Below are positions 52,647-62,045 of a DNA stretch of 64,000 nt, in pieces (within the stretch, counting starts at the first letter, position 1; every line of letters begins with the position of its first letter). Both the position numbers and the translations under genes were made by a program. Source of the DNA: Streptomyces sp. YIM 130001 (lineage in GTDB: Bacteria > Actinomycetota > Actinomycetes > Streptomycetales > Streptomycetaceae). The stretch covers positions 124,001-188,000 of the forward strand of contig NZ_KZ984550.1 of NCBI RefSeq assembly GCF_003574445.1. Reading direction: 5' to 3'. Under the pieces are notes generated by a model. That model made no database searches. It worked only from the letters and a program-made list of their open reading frames with translations, and was not told the origin of the DNA.

Positions 52647-53447
52647 ATGAAGCTCGCCTTTTCCACGCTCGGGGTGCCCGGGCTCGCTCCGCCCGAGGTC
52701 GTACGGATCGCGGGTGAGTACGGGTACCACGGCGTGGAGCTGCGGGCACACGCCGAGGAGCCCCTGCATCCGGGGGTCGGGCAGGGCGAACGGGACGACG
52801 CCGTGGGGCAGTTCAAGGACGCGGGTCTGGAGGTGGTGGGCGTCGCCGGTTATCCGCGGGTGGCCGCGCCGGGCGACGACGCTCCCGTGCTCGCGGAGAT
52901 CCGCGCGCTCACCGAACTCGCCCGCGATCTCGGCGCCGGATACGTACGGGTCTTCCCGGGCGGTGGCGGGGCGACGAGCCCCGAGGAGGCGGACGCGACC
53001 GCCATCCGCCGCCTCGCCGCGGCGGCCGGCCCCGCGACCGAACTCGGCATCCGCGTGCTGCTCGAGACGCACGACTCGCACCGGACCGGAGCCGACGCGG
53101 CCCGTGTGCTCGGGCCCGTCGGACACCGCGGTGCGGGCGCCCTGTGGGACGTGATGCACACCTGGCTCGGCGGCGAGGAGCCCGCCGACACGTATGCCGA
53201 ACTCGCCCCGTACCTCGGCTATGTACAGGTCAAGGACATCGCCTCGGCCGACGACACCACCCCGCTCGCCCTCGGCTCCGGAGTGCTGCCGCTCGCCGAG
53301 TGCCTGGACGTGCTCAGCCGCGCGGGCTGGGACGGCTGGCTGTGCTGGGAGTACGAGGCCCGCTGGTATCCGCAGGCACAGGCGCTGCCGCCGCTGCTCG
53401 CCGCGGGCCGGGAGCATCTGGCGCGGCTGCTGAACGACGCGGCGTGA
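52647..53447 (+). CDS. Sugar phosphate isomerase/epimerase family TIM-barrel protein
   Basis: 266 residues from ATG 52647 with CCGGGAGCC upstream. Typical opening MKLAFSTLGVPGLAPPEVVR, then GYHGVELRAHAEEP, metal-site segments VLLETHDSHRTGAD, GALWDVMHTWLGGEE and YVQVKDIASADDTT, and WDGWLCWEYEARWYP. Same superfamily as the isomerase at 47989-48822 but clearly different in sequence. It lies 98 bp after lacI on the same strand and may belong to the same regulon. Substrate unknown. Confidence 0.87.
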   Translation: MKLAFSTLGVPGLAPPEVVRIAGEYGYHGVELRAHAEEPLHPGVGQGERDDAVGQFKDAGLEVVGVAGYPRVAAPGDDAPVLAEIRALTELARDLGAGYVRVFPGGGGATSPEEADATAIRRLAAAAGPATELGIRVLLETHDSHRTGADAARVLGPVGHRGAGALWDVMHTWLGGEEPADTYAELAPYLGYVQVKDIASADDTTPLALGSGVLPLAECLDVLSRAGWDGWLCWEYEARWYPQAQALPPLLAAGREHLARLLNDAA

Positions 53448-53801
53448 CAGCCGTGCCGGCGGGGCGGGGGATCGGCTGAGGACCGCGGTCGCACCCGTCG
53501 GGCGGGCGGACGCATCGGCTCGACCCGCCGTCCACGGGCGAAAAGGGACCGCCACCGGCGCTCTGGAGGGTGTGCGCCGGTGACGGCCCGCTGCCGGCCG
53601 TACGCGGTGGGAGAGGGGGGTCAGCCATCGCCGGCAGGGTGCGTCGCCGACGCCGCGCCACGGGGACTCCCCGGCAGCTCGCGGCTTGGACGTGCGGGCC
53701 GGTCCGTCGGTTCCGCACCCCTTGACCGGCAATAACTTTCCGGATATCCGTAACTCCTTGGAAGTTTCCTTCACTTCACTCCTCCATCCCCGGGAGCGCC
53801 C
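53448..53801. other. 354-bp intergenic region with the GH3 promoter
   Basis: GC-rich and featureless until about 53720; the last 80 bp are AT-rich and contain the promoter-like elements of the GH3 gene. No coding sequence is supported. Confidence 0.5.
53732..53760 (+). promoter_or_regulatory. Candidate promoter of the GH3 gene
   Basis: TTGACC (53732-53737) and TATCCG (53755-53760) are separated by 17 bp, a good spacing for a housekeeping-sigma promoter. A small palindrome GGAAGTTTCC directly follows (53760-53769). The start codon is 42 bp from the -10. Confidence 0.5.
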
Positions 53802-55661
53802 GTGCAGCACAGCCCCGTGAGCCCCTCCAGACGCACCCTGCTCGCCGCCGGCGCGGGCGGCGCCGCGGCCGTCGCCGTCGGCCAGAGCCCCGCCGTCGCT
53901 GCCGAGTCCGCCGAGTCCGCCGAGTCCGCCGACGAGGCCCGGGCCGCCCGCCGCGACCGGCTCCGGCGGATCATCGGCCGGATGTCGCTGGAAGAGAAGG
54001 TCGGCCAGCTCTTCGTGATGCGGGTGTACGGCACCTCGGCCACCGACCCCGACCAGGCCGACGTCGACAAGAACCTCGAAGAGACCGGCGTACGCAACGC
54101 GACCGAGCTGATCGCCAAGTTCCGCCTCGGCGGCATCATCTACTTCGGCTGGGCGAACAACACGAAGGAACCGCACCAGACAGCCGACCTGTCGAACGGC
54201 ATCCAGCGCGCCGCCCTCCAACAGGACTCCGAGATACCCCTGTTGATATCCACCGACCAGGAGTACGGCATCGTCGCCCGCGTCGGAGAGCCGGCCACCC
54301 TGATGCCGGGGGCGATGGCTCTCGGCGCGGGCGGCTCGCGCAGCGACGCGCGCCGGGCCGCCAGGATCGCCGGTGCGGAACTGGCCGCGCTCGGCATCAT
54401 GCAGGACTACGCCCCGCTCGCGGACGTCAACGTGAACCCGGCGAACCCGGTGATCGGCGTGCGCTCCTTCGGCTCCGACCCCGAGGCCGTGGCCCGGATG
54501 GTCGTCGCGCAGGTCGAGGGCTACCAGAGTGCCGGCATCGCCTCCACCTCGAAGCACTTCCCCGGGCACGGCGACACCGAGACCGACAGTCACACCGCGC
54601 TGCCGACCATCCACCACACCCGCGAGCAGTGGCAGGAGCTGGACGCCCCGCCGTTCCGCGCGGCGATCGAGGCGGGTATCGACTCGATCATGACCGCGCA
54701 CATCGTGGTGCCCGCCCTCGACCCCGCCGAGGACCCGGCGACCCTCTCGCACCCCATCCTGACCGGCATCCTGCGCGAGGAACTCGGCTACGACGGCGTC
54801 GTCGTGACCGACTCGCTCGGCATGGCAGGCGTGCGCACCAAGTACGGCGACGACCGCGTGCCGGTACTCGCCGTCAAGGCCGGCGTGGACCAGCTGCTCA
54901 ATCCGCCCGAGCCGGAGATCGCCTGGAACGCGCTGCTCGCGGCCGTGCGGGACGGCGAGCTGACCGAGGAGCGGCTCGACGAGTCGATCCTGCGGATCCT
55001 CGAACTCAAGTCCAGGCGCGGCCTGTTCAAGGACCCCTTCGTCACGCACCAGGGCGTGGACCGTACGGTCGGCACCCGGCAGCACCTCGCCGCCGCCGAC
55101 CGCATCACCGAGCGCACCACCACCGTGCTGGCCAACGCGGACGGCCTGCTCCCGCTCTCGCGCCGCCGGCACCGCAACCTCCTGGTGGTCGGCGCGGATC
55201 CGGACTCGCCGTCCGGCACCACCGGGCCGCCGACCAGCACGCTGGCCGAGGCGTTCACCGAACTCGGCTTCTCGGCAACGGCGTTGTCCACCGGCACCGA
55301 CCCCGAGCAGGCGACGATCGACGAGGCGGTGGCCGCCGCGGACGGGATGGACGCGGTCCTGGTGGGCACGTACAACGTCACGGCCGACAGCCCGCAGCGC
55401 GCCCTGGTGAGCGCGCTCGCCGAGACCGGCGTCCCCGTCGTCACACTCGCCATCCGCAATCCGTACGACATCGCGTACCTGCCGGAGGCCGGGACCCGCG
55501 CCTCGCTGGCGTCCTACTCGTGGACGGACGTCGAACTGCGCGCGGCGGCACGGGTGATCGCGGGCCGGGCGAGGCCGGCCGGCCGCCTGCCGGTCCCCGT
55601 GCCCGGCGCGGACGACCCGGAGCAGGTGCTGTATCCGGTGGGCCACGGGCTGTCGTACTGA
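53802..55661 (+). CDS. Secreted glycoside hydrolase family 3 protein (NagZ-like)
   Basis: 619 residues, GTG 53802 with GGGAG upstream. A twin-arginine signal SPSRRTLLAAGAGG suggests Tat export. The GH3 domain has the N-acetylglucosaminidase-type motif KHFPGHGDTETDSH (about residues 250-263), where the His-Asp pair acts as acid/base, and the nucleophile Asp in GVVVTDSLGMAG. A C-terminal GH3 domain follows (from about 430). The likely activity is beta-N-acetylhexosaminidase on chitin or peptidoglycan fragments; a phosphorylase activity is also known for this motif type. Confidence 0.92.
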   Translation: MQHSPVSPSRRTLLAAGAGGAAAVAVGQSPAVAAESAESAESADEARAARRDRLRRIIGRMSLEEKVGQLFVMRVYGTSATDPDQADVDKNLEETGVRNATELIAKFRLGGIIYFGWANNTKEPHQTADLSNGIQRAALQQDSEIPLLISTDQEYGIVARVGEPATLMPGAMALGAGGSRSDARRAARIAGAELAALGIMQDYAPLADVNVNPANPVIGVRSFGSDPEAVARMVVAQVEGYQSAGIASTSKHFPGHGDTETDSHTALPTIHHTREQWQELDAPPFRAAIEAGIDSIMTAHIVVPALDPAEDPATLSHPILTGILREELGYDGVVVTDSLGMAGVRTKYGDDRVPVLAVKAGVDQLLNPPEPEIAWNALLAAVRDGELTEERLDESILRILELKSRRGLFKDPFVTHQGVDRTVGTRQHLAAADRITERTTTVLANADGLLPLSRRRHRNLLVVGADPDSPSGTTGPPTSTLAEAFTELGFSATALSTGTDPEQATIDEAVAAADGMDAVLVGTYNVTADSPQRALVSALAETGVPVVTLAIRNPYDIAYLPEAGTRASLASYSWTDVELRAAARVIAGRARPAGRLPVPVPGADDPEQVLYPVGHGLSY

Positions 55662-55679
55662 ACGTCCGCGGGAAAAGGG

Positions 55680-55712
55680 CCGCGCCCGCTGCCGTGCAGG
55701 CAACGGGCGCGG
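55680..55712. terminator. Bidirectional terminator
   Basis: CCGCGCCCG (55680-55688) pairs with CGGGCGCGG (55704-55712), with TGCC/GGCA pairing inside, between the converging GH3 and S37 peptidase genes. Confidence 0.8.
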
Positions 55713-55733
55713 TCGTGCGGAACGGGACGTGCG

Positions 55734-57161
55734 CTACGGGCGCAGCGCCGGCTCCCGCTGCAGCTTCTGCTGGTCGAGCTCGGCGTCGTAGGTCGCCAGC
55801 GGCTTCGCCTTGGCCGGGTCGGCCTCGACCGAGGCCGGTGCGACGCCCGCCCAGTCCAGGATGGCCGCCGTGGCCTGTGCCTTCTCGTCGGGCACCAGGC
55901 CCTCGACGTCGGCTCCGTGGTTGGCGCCGGGCGCGGTGAAGACGTGGGTGTCACGGGTGTGCTTGCCCGGGCGGAAACGCTCGGAGCCCCACGGGTCGTT
56001 CTCGCCGTAGACCCACATCATGCGGGTGGCCTTGTGCCGGACCCAGGTGTCGACGTCCCGCATCGCGTCGTGCTTGAACTTCATCGGGATCTCGCGCGGT
56101 ACGAAGTTCCGCGGCGGCTGGTAGCCGTAGCGGGTCAGGCCGTCCAGGTGCGGGACGCTGATGGTGGGCGCGCCCATCTCGGTGCCTGCCTGGTAGTAGT
56201 ACGGCGTGTACGGCTCCAGGCCCTGGTCGGTGTAGGCGGAGAACCCGGAGACCTCGTCGACGTAGTCGTAGATCTCCTGGTCGGTGGCGGTGGTGGCGTC
56301 CGGCACGTCGGCGCAGTCCGCCTCCAGGCCGTACTGCCAGAAGCCCCAGACCAGGTCGAGGACGACGGCCTCGTAGGCCTTGTCGAGGGTGCCGACCGTC
56401 GTGAACGTGGCGTCCTCGGACTTCGCCCAGTCCGCGTACTTCTTCTCCAGCGGCTCGCGGCGCACCAGGGCCTCTCGCTGCACGGCGTTCAGGGCGTCGC
56501 GGCACTCGGCGGTGCCGACGGTCTCGAAGAACTCGTCGTAGGCCGAATCCTCCTTGTTCACCACGTCGTTGGGGGCGACGTAGGCGACGACGCCGTCCAT
56601 GTCGCGCGGGTGGAAGCGCTCGTAGTACGTGGCGGTCATGCCGCCCTTCGAACCGCCGGTGGCCAGCCACTTCTGGTCGTAGATCGGCTCGAGCGCCCGG
56701 AAGATGCGGTGCTGGTCGTCCGCGGCCTGGCGGATGTCGAGCTTCGACCAGTCGGCGGGCTCGGGGCGGGACGGTGTGAAGTAGCGGTATTCCAGGGAGA
56801 TCTGGTTGCCGTCGACGATCCGGGTCGGCTCGCTGCGGCCCGGGGTGGTGGAGACGCCGTAGCCGGAGGTCTGGAAGACCGTGGGGCGCGCGGTGTCCTT
56901 GTGCAGCACGGTCAGGCGCTGCTGGAAGGTCCCCTTGGACGGGCGACGGTGGTCGACCGGCTGCTCGAAGTTGAGGACGAAGTAGCGATAGCCGTCGTAG
57001 GGCTTCTCCTCGATCAGGCTCATGCCCGGTATCGCGAGCAGCCGTTCCTTGATGTCGGTGCTCGCTCCTGCCTCCGGCTGTGCGGCGGTGGCCGCGCCGG
57101 CCGTACTCACGGTGCCTATCAGCACCACGAGCGACAGCAGCCATCTGAGCGCCTTGCTCAT
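55734..57161 (-). CDS. Secreted S37-family tri/tetrapeptidyl aminopeptidase (PS-10-like)
   Basis: 475 residues, ATG 57161 with GGGGAGGG upstream. A Sec signal peptide (LLSLVVLIGTVSTAGAATAA) directs secretion. The alpha/beta hydrolase nucleophile is in GGSKGGMTATYYERFHPRD (about residues 177-195), the acid in VYGENDPWGSERF and the His in PGANHGADVEG. Sequence and length match the streptomycete PS-10/S37 prolyl tripeptidyl aminopeptidases that trim proteins in the medium or process transglutaminase-type proenzymes. Monocistronic. Confidence 0.92.
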   Translation of the reverse strand: MSKALRWLLSLVVLIGTVSTAGAATAAQPEAGASTDIKERLLAIPGMSLIEEKPYDGYRYFVLNFEQPVDHRRPSKGTFQQRLTVLHKDTARPTVFQTSGYGVSTTPGRSEPTRIVDGNQISLEYRYFTPSRPEPADWSKLDIRQAADDQHRIFRALEPIYDQKWLATGGSKGGMTATYYERFHPRDMDGVVAYVAPNDVVNKEDSAYDEFFETVGTAECRDALNAVQREALVRREPLEKKYADWAKSEDATFTTVGTLDKAYEAVVLDLVWGFWQYGLEADCADVPDATTATDQEIYDYVDEVSGFSAYTDQGLEPYTPYYYQAGTEMGAPTISVPHLDGLTRYGYQPPRNFVPREIPMKFKHDAMRDVDTWVRHKATRMMWVYGENDPWGSERFRPGKHTRDTHVFTAPGANHGADVEGLVPDEKAQATAAILDWAGVAPASVEADPAKAKPLATYDAELDQQKLQREPALRP

Positions 57162-57285
57162 GCACCCTCCCCTTGGTTCACGTGTGTGCGCCGGAACCTA
57201 GCGGAGCAACCGGAGTGGCACCAGGGGCGGTTGGGGAAAGGTCACGTATGCCCGGATCGGGTGGGGAAGGCCGCGGCGGGGAGCA

Positions 57286-57681
57286 TCAGCACAGTATCCA
57301 GCCGGAGTTGACCGAAGCCCTGCCGACGGTCGCCTTGATCCGGACGCAGCGCTTGCCCGCGTGGACGTTCACCGGGCCCGCGTACCGCGTGAAGCGGCCC
57401 TCGTTCTTGACCGCGCGGTGGCCGCGGGCCTGCACGCTGACACTCATGTGCCGCCGCTTTCCCGGGCGTTCGGCATGGGCGGTCACGCAGACGAAACCGC
57501 TCTTGCGGTAGATCTGCACCGTGCCGGTGGAGAAGGAGAGCCCCCGCGCCTTGTGCCCCGAGCAGGCTGCCGCGTGCGCCTGACCGCCGGCGGGTCCGAG
57601 CAGAGCGAGCAGCAGTCCGGCCACGAGCGTGCCGACGACCGTCGCCCACCGCCGCCGGCCGGATATCGCCGCAGAATCCAC
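57286..57681 (-). CDS. Small secreted protein of unknown function
   Basis: 131 residues from GTG 57681, preceded by GGGAGGGGG; a longer frame to 57939 is non-coding. A clear signal peptide (TVVGTLVAGLLLALLGPAGG, cleavage near AHA-AA) leaves a basic domain of about 90 residues with four cysteines (ACSG, FVCVT, RCVRI and the very last residue), likely two disulfides. Strand-rich pattern such as GTVQIYRKSGFVCVTAHA. I do not recognise the family. Confidence 0.7.
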   Translation of the reverse strand: MDSAAISGRRRWATVVGTLVAGLLLALLGPAGGQAHAAACSGHKARGLSFSTGTVQIYRKSGFVCVTAHAERPGKRRHMSVSVQARGHRAVKNEGRFTRYAGPVNVHAGKRCVRIKATVGRASVNSGWILC

Positions 57682-57997
57682 TCCTGCCCCCTCCCCGCAC
57701 AGCAGCGTACTGATGTACGGACGCGGCAGGGGATCGGATGGTTGCGGCGGCCCCGGGCCGGTGGACGCGTCGCACGACGGCCTGCCGCTCTGCGTAGCTT
57801 CACGACTCCTCAGGGCAACACTCGGCCTCATATCGCGTGAGGGTTGCGTTATTAGCAAGCGCCGTGCACATTTGAGTTGCTGCATGGTGGACGCGAGTGC
57901 GCCCGACGTCCGGAAGGACCACGGCGCCGCAGGGTCCACGTGCTCCCGCGACAGTCACAGAGGCGCCCGCAGTGCCTTCCTGAGCGATGAGGACGAC
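57682..57997. other. 316-bp divergent intergenic region
   Basis: Between the small secreted protein gene and the MFS transporter gene. It contains one copy of the IclR-type element (57844-57858) about 140 bp ahead of the transporter start. No coding sequence is supported. Confidence 0.5.
57844..57858. promoter_or_regulatory. IclR-type operator copy 1 (transporter promoter)
   Basis: TTGCGTTATTAGCAA, sharing TTGCNNTATTAGCAA with the copies at 61958 and 62046; TTGC/GCAA form the dyad. It lies upstream of the MFS-aldolase-kinase operon. Confidence 0.75.
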
Positions 57998-59344
57998 ATG
58001 CCAGAACAGACCATTGATCCCGAGCGCCGACCCTCGACCGGGCCCGACCCCGACGGGGTGGCGAAAGCCTCGCCGCGCAAGGTGCTGGTCGCCGCCGGCG
58101 CGGGGCACTTCGTCGAGTGGTTCGACCTGGGCATCTACGGCACGCTGTCGACGATCATCGCGGCGAACTTCTTCGCCGACGGGGACGAGACCGCGGCACT
58201 GCTCTCGACGTTCGCCGTGTTCGCCGCGGGGTTCGTGGTGCGGCCCCTTGGCGGGCTCTTCTTCGGGCCGCTGGCGGACCGGATCGGCCGCAAGCGCGTC
58301 CTGGCGATCATCGTCCTGGTGACGTCGCTGACCACGTTCGGCATGGGGGTCCTGCCCACCTACGCGACCATCGGCGCCGCCGCGCCCCTGCTGCTCGTGG
58401 CCCTGCGGCTGATCCAGGGGTTCGCGGCAGGTGGCGAGACCTCGAGCGCGGTCAGCATGCTCTTCGAGTACGCACCACGGAACCGGCGCGGCTACTACAC
58501 CAGTTGGAGCGCCGCCATCGGCTTCCTGGCGTTCGTGGTCGGATCCGGCCTGGCGCTCGCCCTGACCGCAGGACTCGGTGACGCGACGATGTCCTCCTGG
58601 GGCTGGCGGGTGCCCTTCCTCCTCGCGCTGCCGCTCGGCATGACCGGCCTCTACCTCCGTCTGAAGATGGAGGACACCCCGGAGTTCCGCGCCATGAAGG
58701 AGTCGGGGGACATCTCGGACTCACCGACGCGCGAGACGTTCCGCACCGCGCGCGTGGCCATGCTGGTGCTCGCCGGAATCATGGTCATCAAGGGCGTGGG
58801 CCACTGGATGCTCCAGACCTTCATGGTGAGTTACCTGCAGAACACGATGGACTTCAGCAAGGTCCACTCGTTCCTCGCCGCCACCGTCTGCCTCGCCGTG
58901 GTCGCCGTCCTCGTACCGTTCATGGGACTGCTCTCGGACAAGATCGGCCGCAGGCCGCTGCTGATCGGGGGCACGGCGGGGATGCTGGTCCTCGCATGGC
59001 CGGCCCTCCAACTGATGGCGCTGCACAACACCGCGTTCGCCATCCTCGGCATGGTGCTTCTGGGGCTGCCGCTCGCCGCCTACGACGGCGCGATCAACGC
59101 CGTGATGGCCGAGCTCTTCCCGCCCAGGATCCGCTCCGGCGCCATCGCCATTCCGTACAACATGTCCGTGACGCTCTTCGGCGGCACCGCGCCGTACGTC
59201 GCGACCTGGCTGATCGGGGCCACGGGCAACGACTTCTCCCCCGCCTTCTACCTCATGCTGGCCGCCGCCGTAACGCTGATCACGGTGCTGCGCTGGGTGA
59301 AGGAGACGAGCGGCCCCAAGGCGGACATCACCGTCGAGGGCTGA
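57998..59344 (+). CDS. MFS transporter, metabolite:H+ symporter type
   Basis: 448 residues from ATG 57998 with GATGAGGAC upstream. Twelve membrane segments; the family signatures GHFVEWFDLGIYGTL, DRIGRKRVL and LRLIQGFAAGGETSSA identify the MHS/sugar-acid symporter branch. Being first in an operon with KDPG aldolase and KDG kinase, it probably imports the sugar acid degraded by this cluster. Expression is probably controlled through the upstream IclR-type element. Confidence 0.92.
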   Translation: MPEQTIDPERRPSTGPDPDGVAKASPRKVLVAAGAGHFVEWFDLGIYGTLSTIIAANFFADGDETAALLSTFAVFAAGFVVRPLGGLFFGPLADRIGRKRVLAIIVLVTSLTTFGMGVLPTYATIGAAAPLLLVALRLIQGFAAGGETSSAVSMLFEYAPRNRRGYYTSWSAAIGFLAFVVGSGLALALTAGLGDATMSSWGWRVPFLLALPLGMTGLYLRLKMEDTPEFRAMKESGDISDSPTRETFRTARVAMLVLAGIMVIKGVGHWMLQTFMVSYLQNTMDFSKVHSFLAATVCLAVVAVLVPFMGLLSDKIGRRPLLIGGTAGMLVLAWPALQLMALHNTAFAILGMVLLGLPLAAYDGAINAVMAELFPPRIRSGAIAIPYNMSVTLFGGTAPYVATWLIGATGNDFSPAFYLMLAAAVTLITVLRWVKETSGPKADITVEG

Positions 59345-59426
59345 TCACCGGCGGACACGGCCGCCGGACCGCCTCCGGCCCGCATCGCGCCCCACCTCCC
59401 CCGCACTTACGCCCCGAAAGGCCGCC

Positions 59427-60086
59427 ATGCCGCCCGCACCCGCCCCGAGTCCCGACCCGCTGCTGACGGCACTGCGCCGGCACCGGCTCGTGGCCATCCT
59501 CCGCACCCGGACCGAGGCTCCCCTCCTCGACGTGATCCGCGTCCTCGCCGACGCGGGCGTACGGATCGTCGAGGTCACCGTCCCCACCCCGGGCAGCACC
59601 GGGGCGATCCGCACGGCCGCCGCGGAGTTGGGCCCGGAGGTACTGGTCGGAGCGGGCACGGTCACCCGCGCCGAGGAGGTGACGCGGACCGCCGAGGCGG
59701 GCGGACGGTTCATCGTCTGCCCGCACACCGATCCCGCACTGATCGGTGCGGCCCGGGCCGCGGGGCTCGGCTCCCTGCCCGGCGCGTACACGCCGACCGA
59801 GGCGCTCACCGCATGGCGCTGCTCCGCGTCGGCGGTCAAGATCTTCCCGGCTTCCCAGCTCGGCCCCCGGTATGTCGCCGACCTCGCCGCGCCCCTGCCT
59901 GATCTGCCGGTCGTACCCACCGGCGGCGTGGAGGTCTGCGACATCGCCCCGTACCGCGAGGCGGGAGCCACCGCCGTCGCAGTGAGTTCGCCCCTGATCG
60001 GTGACGCGCTCGCCGGCGGTTCGCTGGCCGAACTGCACCGCCGCGCACGCCGCTACGTCCACGCAGCCGAAGGTGCCCCCGTATGA
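59427..60086 (+). CDS. eda: 2-dehydro-3-deoxyphosphogluconate (KDPG) aldolase
   Basis: 219 residues, ATG 59427 with GAAAGGCCGCC upstream. Cleaves KDPG to pyruvate and glyceraldehyde-3-phosphate. Class I TIM barrel with LVAILRTRTEAP, IVEVTVPTPGSTGAIR, GAGTVTRAEEV, and the Schiff-base Lys in ASAVKIFPASQLGPRYV, then PTGGVEVCDI. The stop overlaps the kinase ATG by 4 nt, so both Entner-Doudoroff-like lower steps are translated together. Confidence 0.94.
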   Translation: MPPAPAPSPDPLLTALRRHRLVAILRTRTEAPLLDVIRVLADAGVRIVEVTVPTPGSTGAIRTAAAELGPEVLVGAGTVTRAEEVTRTAEAGGRFIVCPHTDPALIGAARAAGLGSLPGAYTPTEALTAWRCSASAVKIFPASQLGPRYVADLAAPLPDLPVVPTGGVEVCDIAPYREAGATAVAVSSPLIGDALAGGSLAELHRRARRYVHAAEGAPV

Positions 60087-61048
60087 ACAGGCAGTCCGCC
60101 GTCGACCTGACCACCCTCGGAGAGACCCTGGCCGTCCTCGCGCCCGACCACATCGGGCCTCTGCGGCACGCGCGGTCCCTCGGTCTCACGGTCGCCGGGT
60201 CGGAGTCGACGGTGGCGATCGGGGTGCGGCGCCTGGGGCACTCGGCCGCCTGGGCCGGTCGGGTGGGCGACGACGAGCTGGGCCGCCTGGTGACGGACCG
60301 GCTGCGCGGCGAGGACCTGAGGGTGCACGCCGTCACCGACGCGTCGGCACCCACCGGTCTGTTCCTCAAGGACCAGCCGCTCGCGGGCAGTCGGCGCGTC
60401 CACTACTACCGCGGCGGCTCGGCGGGCTCACATCTGTGTCCCGAGGATCTGCCGCCGGGTGTTGTGGAGGGCAGCCGGGTGGTGCACACGTCCGGAATCA
60501 CCTCGGCGCTGTCCGACGCGGCCGCGAGGACGGTTCGCACGGCACTGGCCCGGGCCCGGTCCGTCGGCGTCACGGTGTCCTTCGATCTGAACCACCGCAC
60601 CCGGCTGTGGTCCGACGAGCGGGCCCGTACGGAGCTGTGGCAGGTGGTGCCCCTGGTCGACCTCCTGTTCGCGAGCGACGACGAGGCGGCGCTGCTCGTA
60701 CCGGAGGCGGGGGGTGACCCGGAACGGGCCGCGCACGCCCTGCGGGAGCACGGACCGGAGACGGTCGTGGTCACCATGGGCGCGGCCGGTTCGCTGTCCG
60801 TCGGCCCCGAGGGCGTACGGCTCGGGGCCGCGCCGGCCGTCCTTGAGGTCGATCCGATCGGTGCGGGGGACTCGTTCGTCGCGGGCTATCTCTCCGCGTT
60901 CCTCGACGGGTGCGCGGAGCCGGAACGCCTGGTCCGGGCCTCCGCGGTCGCGGCCGTGTGCGTGGCCACCCAGGGGGACTGGGAAGGGCTGCCGGACCGG
61001 GCGGTCCTGGAGCTCGCGCTCGCGCCGGCCGGCACCGTCACACGGTGA
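60083..61048 (+). CDS. 2-dehydro-3-deoxygluconokinase (PfkB family)
   Basis: 321 residues, overlapping the aldolase gene by ATGA. PfkB kinase with GGSAGSHLCPEDLPPG as substrate region, SFDLNHRTRLWSDERAR and the C-terminal signature DPIGAGDSFVAGYLSAFLDG. In this context it most likely phosphorylates 2-keto-3-deoxygluconate (or its epimer) to KDPG for the aldolase next door. Length is normal for KdgK. Confidence 0.9.
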   Translation: MNRQSAVDLTTLGETLAVLAPDHIGPLRHARSLGLTVAGSESTVAIGVRRLGHSAAWAGRVGDDELGRLVTDRLRGEDLRVHAVTDASAPTGLFLKDQPLAGSRRVHYYRGGSAGSHLCPEDLPPGVVEGSRVVHTSGITSALSDAAARTVRTALARARSVGVTVSFDLNHRTRLWSDERARTELWQVVPLVDLLFASDDEAALLVPEAGGDPERAAHALREHGPETVVVTMGAAGSLSVGPEGVRLGAAPAVLEVDPIGAGDSFVAGYLSAFLDGCAEPERLVRASAVAAVCVATQGDWEGLPDRAVLELALAPAGTVTR

Positions 61049-61087
61049 ACCCGACGTCGTGTACCGGAGGTTGACGGAACGGGGCAC

Positions 61088-61127
61088 GCGGAGGCGGGCA
61101 CCGACCCGCGAGTCGGCCGGCCTCCGC
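61088..61127. terminator. Bidirectional terminator
   Basis: GCGGAGGC (61088-61095) pairs with GCCTCCGC (61120-61127), enclosing a second hairpin CCGAC/GTCGG, between the converging kinase and IclR genes. Confidence 0.7.
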
Positions 61128-61139
61128 CCCCGTGCCGGA

Positions 61140-61937
61140 TCACCCGACGCTGGGCGCCTGCACCGGTCCCAGGTAGCCGAGGCCGACACTGATGGTGTCC
61201 GCGGCCTCGATGACGACGCTGCCGAGCGCGTCCTGGCGGTCGTCGAGCGCGATGGCCGAGAGCGCTCCCGACAGCGAAAGGGCCGCCACCACCTTGCCGG
61301 TGTGGTTGCGCACGGGAGCGGCGAGGCAGGCCCGCCCGAGGGCCAACTCCTCGACCTCGGTGGCGTATCCGCGCTCCTCGGCCTCCGTCAGGCTCTCCGT
61401 CAACTGCTCGTGGCCGGTCAGCGTGCGCGTCGTGTAGGCGGTGAACGGTTCCTCGCCGAGCAGGTCGACCCGCTCCTGCGCGGAGAGTCCGAGCAGCAGG
61501 CACTTGCCCATGCCGGTCGCGTGCAGCGGGTTGCGCTGCCCCATCAGCGAGAACGACTTCTGCGCGAGGTGGCCCTCGACATTGAGCAGGTAGAACAGCT
61601 GGTCCCCGGAGAGCACCGCCACGTTGGCCGCGAGGCCGAGCTCCGCGGCGAGACGCTGTGCGACCGGGCGGGCCTGGCGGTAGATGGAGTCGTTGTTCAG
61701 CGCGACACCCGCCATCGTGAGGACGGACGGCCCCAGTTCGTAGAGCTGACTGACCGGGTCGCGGCGCACCAACTGGGCGCTCTCCAGGGTCGAGAGCAGT
61801 CGCGAGGTGATGGAGAGGCCCAGGCCCACCTCCTTGGCGACGTCGGAGACCCGGAGGGCCGGCCGGCCCAGCGTGAAGGCGTTGAGCACGGCCGCGGCCC
61901 GCTCGACGCTCTGATTGCCACCGCGTTCAGAAACCAT
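61140..61937 (-). CDS. IclR-family transcriptional regulator
   Basis: 265 residues from ATG 61937 (AGGA upstream; GTG 61955 possible). N-terminal winged helix SVERAAAVLNAFTLGRPALR, VSDVAKEVGLGLSITSRLLS; C-terminal effector domain with NPLHATGMGKCLLLGLSAQE and RACLAAPVRNHTGKVVAALS. It is divergent from the dehydratase gene. Copies of TTGCNNTATTAGCAA before itself, the dehydratase and the distant transporter operon suggest it controls the whole sugar-acid regulon. Confidence 0.93.
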   Translation of the reverse strand: MVSERGGNQSVERAAAVLNAFTLGRPALRVSDVAKEVGLGLSITSRLLSTLESAQLVRRDPVSQLYELGPSVLTMAGVALNNDSIYRQARPVAQRLAAELGLAANVAVLSGDQLFYLLNVEGHLAQKSFSLMGQRNPLHATGMGKCLLLGLSAQERVDLLGEEPFTAYTTRTLTGHEQLTESLTEAEERGYATEVEELALGRACLAAPVRNHTGKVVAALSLSGALSAIALDDRQDALGSVVIEAADTISVGLGYLGPVQAPSVG

Positions 61938-61957
61938 GGAGCAATCCTGATTCACAC

Positions 61958-61972
61958 TTCCGCTATTAGCAA
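61958..61972. promoter_or_regulatory. IclR-type operator copy 2 (iclR promoter)
   Basis: TTCCGCTATTAGCAA matches the consensus TTGCNNTATTAGCAA in 12 of 13 defined bases. It starts 20 bp upstream of the IclR ATG, suited to autoregulation. Confidence 0.7.
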
Positions 61973-62045
61973 GGCATGTGCGAAATGCGAAGAAGACGCA
62001 AGGGAGGCGACACCACGACAGTCGTGTTCAAATAACGGCACTCGC